64,000 nt of DNA from Armillaria gallica (GCA_037576215.1 JBANDB010000009.1:620001-684000); one strand, 5' to 3'; positions 24,042 through 36,148 are shown, numbered from the stretch's first letter. Notes: generated by a model not told the origin, from the letters alone. Numbers and translations: made by a program.

Positions 24042-25149
24042 GCCTTACACATCCCAGGCATTTATACTGGCTTGGCTCTGTGTCTGCTTCCATCCGATGC
24101 TGATGCTGTTCTTCCCCATGGCAGCGAGTGACTAAGGAGCCGGGCCTCTGCAAATCACTCATCCCTTGCCACAGTCTGTTCATTCCGCAAAGGGCCCACT
24201 ACCTCAAGAGTCACTGTTCCAAAGTCTACACACCAAAAGTCAAGGTACACAGCAAACACCGCAGATTTCATACAACGACTACACTCCTCTTCTTCTTGCG
24301 ACATCGTCTAACACTCTCAGCCATGTGTGGGCATGAGCAGTTCAGCCTGGCTCGATTTTTGTCATTTTTAATTGTGGAAACTTCCTTGAACTTGGCATTT
24401 GACGCTGCCTGAAAAATTTTGATTGTAAAATTATACTAGTACTCTTGCTAAGTATGTTTCTGGTAAGGCTCCTGTGCAATACTGTTCCCATATTTGATTG
24501 TGAAGATAGCTACAGTGAGCGCATTGTGGCAAGACCCTGTCTAATGTGATGCATTGTATTGTCCTCACTTTCATTGCTCCATGTTTGCTACTGTCAGAGT
24601 GGTTAGGCCAGTGTTTCTCTACTTACCTCAGTTACATGGCTGCTTCTGTAGCCTTGGTGAGAAAATGCGAGCTGGTGACAGCTGAAGGCCATCACCAAGC
24701 GAGTCTTTTTCGAGCCAGGTGCATGAGTCTTTGTCTTTACTCAGGTTTCTACTGTTTTCTATGCCTAGATCATTCACAAGTTATCCGCGGTCGCTATTTT
24801 TCCACCTGGAATTTGCCATCAATGTTCATACTTATTACCTGCTTATTGTTCCAGCTTGGAGGTCACCAGCAGAAAATGTTGTGACTATGCTTAGTAGCAA
24901 TGGGAATCAGATACTAGAGCTTGCATATATCTAGAATATTCAGAAGTACTTCATATATCCTGGTATCGTGACAAAAATTACAATGATGATGCCGAATAGT
25001 CAGGAATCCTTCAGCTTGTGCTTGAAGTTGTTCCTTCACTCTGAGATTCGGAGGTTGAAACAAATGGAAAGAATCGGGGACCGGCACAGGACACGTCACT
25101 ACACAGATTAACTTGTCCGGATCTTTACAGATCTCATTGCTGCGGAAAC
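24042..25149. other. Repeat-rich spacer, no gene seen
   Basis: Several frames are open for 70-110 codons but none has recognisable protein features. Confidence 0.4.
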
Positions 25150-25258
25150 ATCAGGCAACACCTTTCATGCAGCTTTCTGCAAATCCTTGCACAGCCTCCA
25201 TCACTGACATCCTGATCGACCAGGCCCAGGGACGTAAGGCATTGCAAGCGTGTGAGTA
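25150..25258. repeat. Dispersed repeat, copy 2
   Basis: Matches 22585-22695, as described there. Confidence 0.8.
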
Positions 25259-25832
25259 TTGGTACAACTGAATGCAAGTAGTATTGCTGTTTTGTCATGG
25301 TTAGAAGATGAAAACCTACACTAAGTTTGGTTCCAAGTATAACAAATCAAACCTTGCCAGAGCATGCCAACCTTCCCATGCTGTGTTCACCACGCTCAAA
25401 TGATCTTGACGTTGAAGAGACTCTGTGCGTGCAGGCTAGAAATGCAGCAGTGTCGAAGACACTGATCACACTCACACCCAACACTACACACACAAACCCT
25501 CAAAGTTCTTGGGGGGATATTATGCGGTAGAAGCAGATTGAAGCAAAACAACTAAACTCTCAGAATATACGATACACACGTATAGCAATAGCGCGCGTCA
25601 CGTATCTAGATCTCTCTAAGTCCAAAGGCTTTTATAACAAGAGGGGCGACCAATGTCGCCAGGCCTCAAGGCAAGGTGTACTGCAATACACGATACGTCG
25701 CCACACACCAACAAAACCCTCAATAAGCCTCGCGCGACATACACAGGTGACCACTAAGAACTTAAACACACTCTAAACACGACTCAAAGCTTGCGCTCTA
25801 AGCAGAAACCCTTCAAAACACGTCCACTCAAG

Positions 25833-26236
25833 CCACAGGATTTGAACCTATGTGCTCCAGCTTCCAAAACCGATCGTAGATCCACAGGGTTTGAACCTGT
25901 GCTGATCCAGAGAAACAATAACCAAATAAACCCCATCTGACAAGCCAAAGGGTTTGAACCTCTGCCGCTTGCAGAAATGAGAACCCTCAAGCACGCACTA
26001 AGCAGACCACAGGGTTTGAACCTGTGCTGCCTGTAGCACCGCACGTTAAAAGAAGGCCTCTGTACAGACACTAACCAGACCAAAGGGTTTGAACCTCTGC
26101 CACCTGTAGTATCTCGCACCCAAGAAACGCTGTCCGACAAGCCAAAGGGTTTGAACCTCTGCCACTTGCGGAATGGTATACCCAACTAAGCGCGTGCTAA
26201 TCAGACCAAAGGGTTTGAACCTCTGCTGCCTGTAGC
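25833..26236 (-). repeat. Array of seven tRNA T-arm / B-box units
   Basis: On the minus strand the core GGTTCAAACC (GGTTCAAATC in one unit) recurs seven times, centred near 25844, 25893, 25956, 26018, 26091, 26153 and 26217; the spacings are 49, 63, 62, 73, 62 and 64 bases. Each core sits in a perfect or wobble-paired stem, for example CACAGGTTCAAACCCTGTG, which is a canonical T-arm with 7-base loop TTCAAAC. The core also matches the RNA polymerase III B box (GGTTCRANYC). Units alternate between two types differing in the stem (AGAGG/CCTTT and CACAG/CTGTG). One unit has an A-box-like GCGCTTAGTTGGG about 33 bases before its B box. No unit folds into a full tRNA with an anticodon arm. Confidence 0.75.
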
Positions 26237-27599
26237 ACCACACGTCACAAGAAACCCTCAAAACTCAAGAGCGCGTCCGCACTGACACAATATCTCTTAT
26301 TCTCAGGGTGGAGCGCAAGTCAACCAATCACTCAAACCATACCCAAGTCCCCTGCTAGCTTTCTATGCCTCGCGCACTACTCAAGTCTCTCAAATGTTAT
26401 CAATAAAAGGTATATTCTCTCGCTCGAAGCTACATACTAATCCCAAAGCTAGAGCGTCAAGCGGGAGGCTTGCGCGCAACTACAGCGGGGGTCCGAAGCT
26501 TTTTCACTATTACTATACTACGGTATTTATACTATGCGCTCTACATATTAATACAACCTTAAATAGTAACTCTTGGCTGGCGGAACTTCCTTTCCTGGGT
26601 CCCATGCATGTCGCCATAATCACGCCATTGCTTGGCGCTTACTCAGAGCTCCGGCTCGGGGCCAGATCCCAGTCTCTCAGCTGCGCGACATCAGTTAGCC
26701 ATGCTATACATGCGTACTGACGTCGCCTAGTATCTCCTTGGAGTTGTGGCCTAGAGCGCAACTCGTCTTTATGGTAATAATATCTTCTAGTGATTTCCAT
26801 GGTCTTCTAGGACCACTGGCTTTCAGTCTAGGCCTCACGTGCATTGGCCAAAGTCAGAGACATCAGTCTTACTTCAATTCTACACATTCTGAGGTCTAGA
26901 GCGCTAGCTCCCGGCGTGGCAGTGCCTTGTGCATCATAGATCAAGGTTGCGCAAAGTATCAATTATCTCCTGAGCTTCGCTGGTTCTATTCTTAGTGCAC
27001 GTCTTCTGTGCATTGTCAGTGTATTCAGTGTCAAGTGCTGGGGCTTTAGACTTAGCATGACCCTTCTGGTATCACTCTACAGTTAAGCCATGCGCTCCAC
27101 CGAACATCACTCAAGGTATTGCATTGCCTGCACTTAGGACATTGCGCTCTAAGGTATATCTCATTTCCTCGGTATCTAGCTTTTATAAAATGTATGTATT
27201 AATATATTTCACGAAATTACATGTGTGAACACTTTTCAAGTGTGTCAATGTCTTCCACCATTGAGTATGGGTAAGATTACTCAATCTTGCTATGAGTAGG
27301 ACCTCACCGCATTTCTTTCTTTTATATAAACTTAGCCAAAGTGGGCCACTGCAAGCACAGCAGTTACGGGTCTGAAGTCCAAGCACTCTCAGACTTTCAT
27401 GGTAGGCTTGAGGTGACCAAGTCAAGCTAAATGATATAACAGTTACGCAAAGAAGCCATACAAGTGTGAAAACCATACATTATATAGCTACCTGAGAATG
27501 TAAGGGGTATCAACAAAGATATGCTTTCTCCCTACAAAAAAGAGCCAACTCTCCCCTCCTTCTGCAGAGAACGGCTGTTCACTATTAAATCAACAAAAT
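26237..27599. other. Spacer, probably old repeat sequence
   Basis: No gene recognised. The motif AGAGCGC recurs, and the base composition resembles the sequence just before the T-arm array, so it may belong to the same old element. Confidence 0.3.
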
Positions 27600-28440
27600 A
27601 ACCACCCCACCTTCCAATCCTTGTCCTGGCTCAGAGATCGATGACACCTTCACATCTCACCTCCAGCATGGGCAGCATTATCCATCTCCAGCCTTTAAAG
27701 CTCCATCAAGATGAAATCAACATAGAATCAAAACCAACTCACCTTTGCACTGGATCTCTCCTTTGCATGTGCAATCCATTTGCTAAGTGATGCTGGTGGT
27801 ACCTTCTCATGTTTGCAGACGCAGTCCAAAGTTGGATAAGTTGGTTTGGACTGTGATTCGATGCCAGCTTGCTTGTAGTTGACTGGTCATGGTTTATGGT
27901 GACAGCAGAGTTGAAGGGATAAACGGATCTCATCACCCGATTCTCTGTGGTCGATAACGGCATTGGTGAGGCCATTGTGAGGCTGCAGTGTGTAGTATGG
28001 GCCAAAAAAGGTGGGCATCGGGATGTGGAACGGGTGGGCAGCGATGACGGCGTCAGAGATAGATATCAACCACATAGTCATGTTCCCCCACTCAATAAAT
28101 GGGAGATGCATGACTGTGGAATGTGTAGGCGACCCTATTGGCATAGTAAGCCCACATGTTGGATGAGGATGGAGTGGCCAGAGGTGGGCATCATAGTGCT
28201 CACACAGCCGTATCATTGGGCATGTTCTGTGAACCCAAGAGTGGTTTATCGTTGTCCAAAAGGGCATGCTTGTCGTCACCATGGTTGGCCATCGGGGTCC
28301 TGACATTGCTCCCGCCTTCCCACTCAGACCCTTCAGCCCTGCTCCAGCCATCCAGCACCTCCAGTAACCCCTCCAGCCTCCATGAGCCTTGACCTATGCC
28401 CTACCATGGCCCAGGAGCAGAGAATAATGAACCCTGCCAC
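27600..28440. mobile_element. Unclassified repeat, left half of split copy A
   Basis: Aligns with 54420-55100; the clearest block is GTTCCCCCACTCAATAAATG at 28083 against GTTCCCCCACCCAAATAATG at 54788, followed by shared ATGCATGACT/ATACATGACT. Minus-strand frames are open in both copies (27887-28351 and 54402-54908) and partly alike, so the repeat may once have been coding. Homology breaks at about 28440 and resumes near 29800. Confidence 0.55.
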
Positions 28441-29790
28441 TAGCCGTTGATACGCCGTCTACGCGTTCACACCTAGATTTTGCGATTTTATAATAATACT
28501 ATTGCATATCTATCTTACATTAGTGATACTTAGAGGACTATAGCTGAGGCTTCGAGCTGATAGTTAGACTAGTATGCAACTAGTAGAGCCAGGACTTAGA
28601 TGCAATACCACTAGTGGGTTAAATCTACCAGCCGGCCATACTAGTGACTTGAATGCTAACAGGGCTAAGTGAATATGGCCACTAGTGGACAAGTAACGTG
28701 ACTAGCGCACCAAACAAGAAGCAGAGGACACAAATCTCGTGAAGTTCAGTCACTAGCAAGCTGATCTGGGCATAAACACCTAAGTCAGGTTAACTAGTTA
28801 CGCAGCAATCTCGAAACAGGACTTAGAAATGAATTAGCAACGGATTAACCTTGAGGCAAATCCAACTAAGCGCGATACAGATCCATTGCGATTGGTACTA
28901 GTATAGCCGGGCTGTGCCTTCGATCACGATCAACAGCTGTTACAGGCACGCTCGCCTGGCTAGTCATTTATCCTTGGCACTAGTGGAGCGTCGCTGGGCC
29001 CAGGACATGGAATACAATTGCTAGCGGAGCTCCTAGGCTCACTAGTCAGCAAGCAACCATTTCTAGACCGACTATTGTGTGATTATTCACCATTATTTGT
29101 GACTAGCCAAGAAATCCTTATCAATAATACCCCTCTAGTCAGTTATTTATATCTCGATTGTACCTTGTTTGTCAGTATATAAGTAGTAGAATAGGCACAC
29201 GCACAGCTCAGGCAAGCCATCCCTGCAATTGTGACCTACTAGTCAGTATCTAGTGCCCCAATTAAAGGCTTTTGTGCTTAACCTCGACGAAGCGGCTACT
29301 AGTCGCTAAGTTACCCATAGCATTGAGTGAATAGAAGTGTCTTAGAGCAATCTTTTGTGTCCTGCAAAGGCCAAGAGTGTTTTGAAGTTAGTTCAAGCGA
29401 GTTCTCGAAGTTTAAAGTATTATTCTTAGGCCAAGAGTGCCACTAGTCTGCCTAGCAAGTGACTAGTCAAGTGTTTATTCACTTGTAAGACATTATAGGG
29501 CCAAGAAAGCCACTAGTTCGAAGCAGTCCCAGTCAGAGCGAGCGCAGTAGCTCAAGTCAAGTCACTATTCATCCAATTGTGTCTTACCAACCCCACTAGT
29601 GTGAGTAGTACACTTGTATAGCTCACTAGTAACAAAATAAAATGTCTTTAAACAACTTTCCTTGATTATTGAAGTCTGCAGAGTGCTTCTATCATACTCG
29701 AAACGCCCGAATTCAATACATTGGTGATAAGTGTAGAGTTAGTGTTAGGTTTAGTGTTGTTGGTGTTCATTGCCAGCCACTAGTCCTTTT
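28441..29790. mobile_element. ACTAGT-rich insertion, possible solo LTR
   Basis: This block interrupts the repeat described at 27600-28440 and 29790-30235. It contains 17 ACTAGT hexamers between 28567 and 29785, where less than one is expected by chance. A TATATAAG box is near 29177 and AATAAA signals near 29635, the arrangement of promoter and polyadenylation signals expected of an LTR. The block GGCCAAGAGTG recurs near 29371 and 29430. Exact ends and a target duplication could not be fixed; no protein is encoded. Confidence 0.45.
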
Positions 29791-30235
29791 GCCACTCACT
29801 GTTACCGAGCACATCACCATTGTCGCTGTCGTCAATGCATTCATGGTTGTTGTTGTTGTCATCGTTCGTCTGCACCGGGAATTACAGCCTCCTACTTCCA
29901 GATGGTGGTTGATATAGAATCCCTGGACATATTCCAGGTTGCTGAGATGTAGGAATCTCGTGCTCGGCAGCGATTGCCCTCAATATTGAGGCAGGGTAGG
30001 CTGGGTGAGTGGGAATGGGCAGGGAGGGTTATTTTCTGCATTGGTGGGTGTCGTTGGGAGATGGTGTCATTGTCATCATCAAGTTCTGAGGGCATATTGT
30101 TGGTATCCTGCAGGTACAAGAAGTACTGCCTTGACTGAGGGCTTACACACAGGTGAAGGGGGTTGAATAGTCGCTATCCAGGCTCTTGGGACTGCCAGAC
30201 ACATAAAAGTATCTAAAATAATAGTAAGCATCAAG
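29790..30235. mobile_element. Unclassified repeat, right half of split copy A
   Basis: Aligns with 55130-55515, ending with GGCTCTTGGGACTGCCAGAC and AAAGTATCTAAAATA against GGCTCTTGGGGCCACCAGAC and AAAGGTATCTAAAATA. The match ends close to the last shared block in both copies, which probably marks the element's end. Confidence 0.55.
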
Positions 30236-30460
30236 AAAAATAAGTTCATACCTTTTTGCCCATAAGAGGGCTGTTGATTGAGTGGACGGGGCATCATTGT
30301 GTTCGAGTGAACCATATTGACCCAACAATGTGTCTCCAACAGGCTGCAAAACAGACAAGCCCTAATGACGAATGACTCTTCTCATTCTACCAGCCACCAT
30401 GGCATGAATCAATGGCTGACTTCATGGGATGCCTTCAAATTACAGAAGCAGATCCAACGG

Positions 30461-32152
30461 TGATGGGCCTAAGACTTCCGTGGCAACGGCAACACCAACT
30501 CGGAATGAGATTGGTTAATTAATGTAGTGGCACGGCAATCAAGGCGATTGTGTGTGCGAGTGGTTCGGGGCACCTCCGTGCAGTAGAACAATTCCTCTAT
30601 ACGCAAGAATACACTGCGACTTTAAGTCTGCGAAGTAGTACTGCTTGGTAGTCGAGTACTAAATGCTATGGCTTCAAGCTGGTAGGGATCTCTCGAAATG
30701 AGAGGGAACGAAAACGGGTATGACGTGAATACCACGAATCCATATGAGAAAACGTGCTGTGAGACTAGAAAACGTTGCTCGACGTTAATCGGAGCGAGGT
30801 GAATGATGGAGAATAGACTAAACGGTCGACAATAGTCTATGGGTGAGTGAGGCGATGAGAAAACGGCGTGGGGACTGCGAATGGCGAAATAAACGTGGAA
30901 CGAGATGCTGAGGGTGGACTGGCAAGAGAAAACGTGGAACTACGAAAACTGGTGGCGATACTGGTCCTATACGATGCAAGGGTGCTGAGTCGATGTCGAA
31001 ACTTGTCTGGTACTGAAACGATCCTATCCTATGTCAAACTAACCTTCAAGTCCACTCGAGGGACTGATACTATACGAAAACTGGCTGAAACTGATCCTAA
31101 GTCTGCTCAGAGACTACCCAAGTGGGCGACGATAACAATGGCGAAAGTGAAACTGTAAAAACTCCAATGGTGCGAAAGTGAAATGATGACGGCCTATAAA
31201 AGATAACGGGGGTGAGGTATGGCACGGCGATCACGTATTGGCACAGTATGAGCGTGCACCAATAGTGTTAAGAGCAAAGAGCACGTAGCGAAGGACTCTT
31301 CACAGTTAAAAACCATGGAATAACTCTGGTGAGTTTCAAGAGTCGACATGCAATCAAGAATATGCTGGTGCAAACGATATATTGCCATAGAACGGTGAAT
31401 AAACATTGTTTACTGGCGATAGACTAGAGCGTGATGATAATTGACGTAGTCTGGGGTCAACTGGAGATGAACTGCCCTGTAACTACGTTTTCTAGCTAGT
31501 TTTTATACTAAAAGTACGAATTTATAAATAGAGTAAATATGCGAGACTTAGTAAGGCTGTAAGGTCTTAGCTTTGTAAAAAGTCGTAGGAAACATATGGT
31601 CCTTGGTCTTCTAAAGTAACAGCAACTCGTTGACGTTGCCGTGTATGGATGCAAACCGTATGGTTTTGCTGAGCGATGCACAGATCGTTAGGTGCTGTTT
31701 AGCTGCGGATTACTTGAGCAATAGTCGTTGTGCTGAGGAGTACGCGTGGGGCAACGTTTTCTTGAAGCCTTGGCGAAGTAACAGCCTTAGTAAACATGGT
31801 CTGTAGTTGCCGTAGCTGCTATTGCCGTAGCTGGGAGGGTACTCGCATCAATCACGTCATTTTCATTAAGTGATCAATGAGCACGTCAACTAGGTGCTTC
31901 TGAGTGATGTGTCAATTCCGTATTGGGATGATTGTCGATCGAAGGTGCCTTGCCGTGATGAAGTACGGCAATTATGATGCGTGGCCAGGTGGGATGGATA
32001 ACAAAGCGCGTAAGGAGTGGTTGCCGTAGGATGAAAGTTGTATCAATGTGTGTGCAATTATTGGTTTGCTGAAAGGCCGTTGAAGGGACAATAGCGTTAA
32101 TTAGCAGGCAAAATCCGCGAATTCTGAGCATACAGAGCCTGGAGGCTCATCA
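30461..32152 (-). repeat. 3' LTR of the gypsy element, complete
   Basis: 1692 bases, starting TGATGGGCC and ending GGCTCATCA on the plus strand, so the ends are TG...CA with 9-base near-perfect inverted termini. It is bounded internally by the polypurine tract at 32153. Its first 453 bases match 45689-46141. Confidence 0.9.
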
Positions 32153-32168
32153 TCCCCCCTAAACTTTT
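32153..32168 (-). promoter_or_regulatory. Polypurine tract next to the 3' LTR
   Basis: On the minus strand AAAAGTTTAGGGGGGA lies directly before the LTR start TGATGAGCC. In LTR retrotransposons such a tract primes plus-strand DNA synthesis. An identical 16-base copy occurs at 35937-35952. Confidence 0.85.
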
Positions 32169-32782
32169 ATTATGTTACTCGGGAACATAAGACCGATGTA
32201 TGAGTAACCGTTTTCCCATGAGAAGTTAGGGTTCTGGGCTCTGTTGCCAGGAGATAACGTGGTGGCTGTACGATGTGTCTGATATTGGTGATCGAATTGC
32301 TTTAGACGCATCGGTGATCTAAAGATAGATGCCGTTAATTGCGGTTCACAGGCACGGAAGTCTTCGTATGTCTTCTCGTTTCGCAACGGAATCTTCTGTG
32401 ACGCGTGAAAGAGTGGAGAACTTTCTGTTGCCGCATGACAAGTTGGACTTAGAGAAATTTTCCATTCATATCTCTTCCTTTCTTGCTTTCGCCTTCATCC
32501 TCTCGTTCCCCTCTGCTAACATAATCGTCCTCCTTTTCTTTTGCTTTCGTCGTTTTCCTTCTTCAAGACGCTCTTCCTCCTCTACCTCCAGAGGTAAGTA
32601 GTCTTCCCTTGGACACCGTCTGTTACACAGACGGATCCTTTCCACTTTGACGTGTACTGATGACTTCCTTTGGTTTCACTGAAGGTGTTTTTAGTGTCGT
32701 TTCCTTCTCTTCGCGCACGCTTCACCGGTGTTCAACGCTGGTGAAGTTGTCTTCTGAACGCTTGACTCGCCGTCTTCGTGAA

Positions 32783-35289
32783 ATGGCTGAGCCTACCGAT
32801 CCTGTTGAACTCGCTAAAGTCCAAGCTCAGGACCTATACAACGCCACTGCCGTCGCTATCAAAGACCTTTTGGATGACTTCCCCAACTCGACTTGGGATT
32901 CCACAAGGATGGACACCTGGATTATCGACGCCGTTAGCCATTGGTCGTCTTGTGAGGAAAATTGGTCGGCGGCCGGAGTTATCAGCAAGGAGTGGTACAA
33001 ACTGGAGTACAGTTTGCTAGTGCGGGTGCCTGACCTTTCGATGGATAAGGTGAAGTTTGCTCGTAGGGAATTCAATGAATTCGTTGAACGAGCAGTGCGT
33101 TTATTACTCGTCTCTCTTTTCCTTAACTTCTGATCGATTCCTTTTTAGCTCGATTATAATCTTGATGTTGTCCCTTTGCCTGTTCGTTGCGCACCGGCTA
33201 AGCGCTCCAAGACCACGGCTTCTCCTTCTCAGTCACGTCAAGATGTGGCGACAACTGGTTCTCGGGCGGTAACACCGGCTCCTTTACCTGTACCTTCAAA
33301 GACCATGACTCCTGTACCGCCGCCTCCGAAGCCCACAATGCCTGTTTCTCAGAAGGAGAAGACCCCAGCGCCTGTTACTCCTCAGCGAGTGGTACCACAA
33401 CGCGTTCCAAATCTTGCCAGCTCTGTACCTCGACTTAATCTTTTAGCTGCTACTCCTGCAGCTAATACGTCGTCATCCAACGTTCGAACTTCGGGCTCTT
33501 CGCGCGTCAACATTGCTAAACCTCCATTGCCTAATTTTACGGCTCCATCGACTACTCAGCAGCCTGGCCCATCTTCCACGACTCAAAGGAAGGTGACGCC
33601 TTTCGACTTCACCAAGGCTTTTCAGAAGGATTGGACCTCTCCTTTGCACAGCAAACCGGCTCAGCAACTCAAGACTGTGCCACCGGTCAATGCTATGCGT
33701 TCTGGGGCGTCCAGTCCAACTCCTTCTCGTGCGCTTGCCGTTGATGGTAGGTACTTTTGTCTTTTCTTGTTGATTGCCGTACTGACTTTTTATTTTTCAG
33801 CCGCGGCTCATCCTAACGTTATTCGAGGTCCAGATCCTAGTCTTCTATGTGCAGGTAGCGTTCTCGTTCCTTCAAATGACCACGAGCCCTTATTTCTGCC
33901 GGGTACAGATGATGAAGAGGACCAGGTTCAAGAGGACTTAGTGGAAACCGGGCGTGTCGACGAGGAAGTTGCTGGTACTGACGGCGAGGATGGAAATATT
34001 GCGATGGGTACTACGATGGATGTAGATGATGAGGAAGGGGCCGCTTCTGATGAGGACTCGAGTCCTATCCCTACGCTGGCTCGTCGTCTTCGAAAACCCC
34101 GAATTGAGTTCGTATTTGACGAAGTCACTGGTGATCTCCTCGAATCTCATCCAACTATCTTCCTTTCTAGGCCGACCGTCCCTTCGCAAAGTCCTGACCT
34201 TAGACGTTCTGCCTGGTCACGCACTTCCCCTGTCAATACTACTGCTGCCTATCTTCAAGCAGTCCACGATTCCAAGTCTGACGCCACGAAGAAGAAGAAG
34301 AAGAACTTGAAGGGTAGAGACCAGGCTTCAGGGACTAAGGCGTCTCATAAACGTGCAAGGACCGAAGATGATGCTGCACAAGTGAAGGACAAACCGTCCT
34401 CCAAAAGGCCCAAGTTAAAAGAGACCGTTGTTATTGATGAGGACGAACGTGAGTTCCTTTTTCTATCTGTGGTATCCTTTCTTAGTTCTTTTTCTTTAGC
34501 TGCCATAGCTACCAAGGTTGTTCGCGAACGTGGCCCTGGGCCTTCCAAACCGCCGCCAGTTACTCTAGGCGTTAGTGGTGGAGGTTTTGGAGAGAAGGTC
34601 CCTTCTTCGGCAAAGGAAGTAAAGGACGGTATCAAGAGCATTGGCGTGCTCATGGTCGATAAAGATTTCGGTAATTTCGTGGAGGTGGATAAGAGCTACT
34701 GGAGTAAGGAAGTAGCTCCTTTCGTGGGCGAGCGAGTAAGTGTATTCTCTTCGTGTTTAATCGCTCTCTCTCCTAACTTATTTCGACAGTATACCACCAC
34801 TTGTGACCACTGCCAGCGCCTTGGAACACAATGCTGCAAGCTCCTGATGCACACGGTTAAGTGTGTCCGTTGTCATTATTCCAAACTTCCATGCAAGGTT
34901 GATGGAGTTCCCGCTCTTAATCCCGTCGAGCATTATCGACCAAAGGGCTATGGTATGTTCTCTCCTCTCATATTTTTCTGTGCCGGGTCATGACTTTCCT
35001 TCTTTCTTTTATAGATGCTGTCAACACGTTCGAGGCCGCCGTTAATGCTATCGAGGCCAACAATGCCGCCATCTTCGCCATCACTCAACAGTACCTAGCG
35101 GGCCTTAGCGTTTCCGCGCATGTCGAAAATATCCGTGCTCAAGCCTCTCATCTCCACGGCTGCCTGGATCCCGTCGAGGATGAAGATGAAGAAGATGTTG
35201 AGGAAGAGGAGGACGATGGTGAGGCACCAGAAGATGTTGCTGAAGGCGTCACGGGTCCTTCCAAGCAGAAGAAGAGCAAGTCGCGTTGA
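32783..35289 (+). CDS. Antisense accessory gene A: Zn2Cys6-like cluster protein
   Basis: Six exons (32783-33094, 33149-33746, 33801-34448, 34500-34735, 34790-34952, 35015-35289) join in phase to 743 residues. Order: a folded-looking N-terminal part (MAEPTDPVELAKVQAQDLYN onward, to about 104), a long Pro/Ser/Thr-rich stretch, acidic blocks, a basic Lys-rich stretch (KKKKKNLKG), then a cysteine cluster near residues 600-625 with spacing C-x2-C-x6-C-x9-C-x2-C-x6-C (CDHCQRLGTQC ... CVRCHYSKLPC), an Ala-rich helix and an acidic then basic tail (PSKQKKSKSR). The spacing fits the fungal Zn(II)2Cys6 DNA-binding consensus, but here it is near the C-terminus instead of the usual N-terminus, so DNA binding is inferred. 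The gene runs against the retrotransposon and lies between integrase and 3' LTR. An upstream 5' exon (from about 32360) is possible. No stop or frameshift seen. Confidence 0.75.
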
Positions 35290-35512
35290 GCTGCAGAACT
35301 GGGGTCTTCGGTCGTCGGCTGGCGTCCTTGCTTGGGAGCACGGCTCCATTATTTTAGAACTTTTTACATATTTTGACTGTATCGCGCGCCCTATGGGCAA
35401 TATTTTTACATAGTGTTGAATGTCACCGCCCCAAAGAGGGTTCAAAATAAATAAATCGTATTTTCTTGCAATTTTTGTGTGATTTATTGGATTTTTGAGT
35501 GAATTTTCGGTG

Positions 35513-35616
35513 AATTTGGACTTAGAGAAATTTCAGCGGCTGGGGCTCACGTGCTAGGATTCACGTGATTGTCCACCTTGGGCTGTGTCTTGAAATAATT
35601 TCTCCAAGTCCGAATT
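35513..35616. promoter_or_regulatory. Inverted repeat enclosing two CACGTG boxes
   Basis: AATTTGGACTTAGAGAAATT (35513-35532) and AATTTCTCCAAGTCCGAATT (35597-35616) are inverted copies with 2 mismatches. Between them are CACGTG at 35548-35553 and 35562-35567, the E-box core bound by bHLH factors. A direct copy of the arm, TTGGACTTAGAGAAATTT, also lies at 32443-32460 upstream of gene A. Regulatory use is inferred. Confidence 0.55.
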
Positions 35617-35936
35617 GCCGTGAAATTGAAATGGTAAGGAATGTGGATGGCCGTGGCTCTGAGCCGTTGGCCTTTGGATTCGTCGTGTTTCGTGTTACTG
35701 GTCATGAGTTTTCGTTACTGAAGTATGATTTTGGTGATATCTCCATCGTGTATAGTCAAATTGATGGTGGAGCGTGGTATTTTTGTCGTTAGAAATGATA
35801 TTTTCGTAGTTTTTCGTAGAGTATTTCGTAGATTGAAAGGTCATTTCTTTCATGATTTCGTTACTTTTTGCACGAAAATGTAGTGTTGAAAAGAATGCGT
35901 GTTTTCGTCCTATGAACAACATGGGGACCATGTCTC

Positions 35937-35952
35937 TCCCCCCTAAACTTTT
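35937..35952 (-). promoter_or_regulatory. Second, internal copy of the polypurine tract
   Basis: Sixteen bases identical to 32153-32168 (TCCCCCCTAAACTTTT on the plus strand). No LTR end adjoins this copy. It could act as a central polypurine tract or mark an old LTR junction left by recombination. Confidence 0.6.
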
Positions 35953-36148
35953 TAAATCTTTGCCGGCCAAGGCTGAAAAGATTTAAACCGAGGTTCGAAG
36001 ACTTGTAATTTGAAAGTGAATGCCGCTGAGTTTTGAAAGTTGCAAACATGCGGTTGGATTCCGTGCTGCATTCCGTTGAGCGTATGATCCAAGCCCGATA
36101 GGAATTTTCGCGTAAATGCGATGAGGTGAGTTGTTCTTTGAGTTTTTG

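Noticed and set aside
25833..26236. Functional tRNA genes in the T-arm array
   Set aside because: No unit has a full acceptor stem and anticodon arm with the T-arm; only one has a weak A-box-like match.
25833..26236. CRISPR-like array
   Set aside because: Repeats are degenerate, spacing varies, the units are tRNA-like and the genome is fungal.
25784..26261. Minus-strand open frames rich in RFKPFGL and GSNPL peptides
   Set aside because: These peptides are just translations of the repeated B-box sequence, a known source of false proteins.
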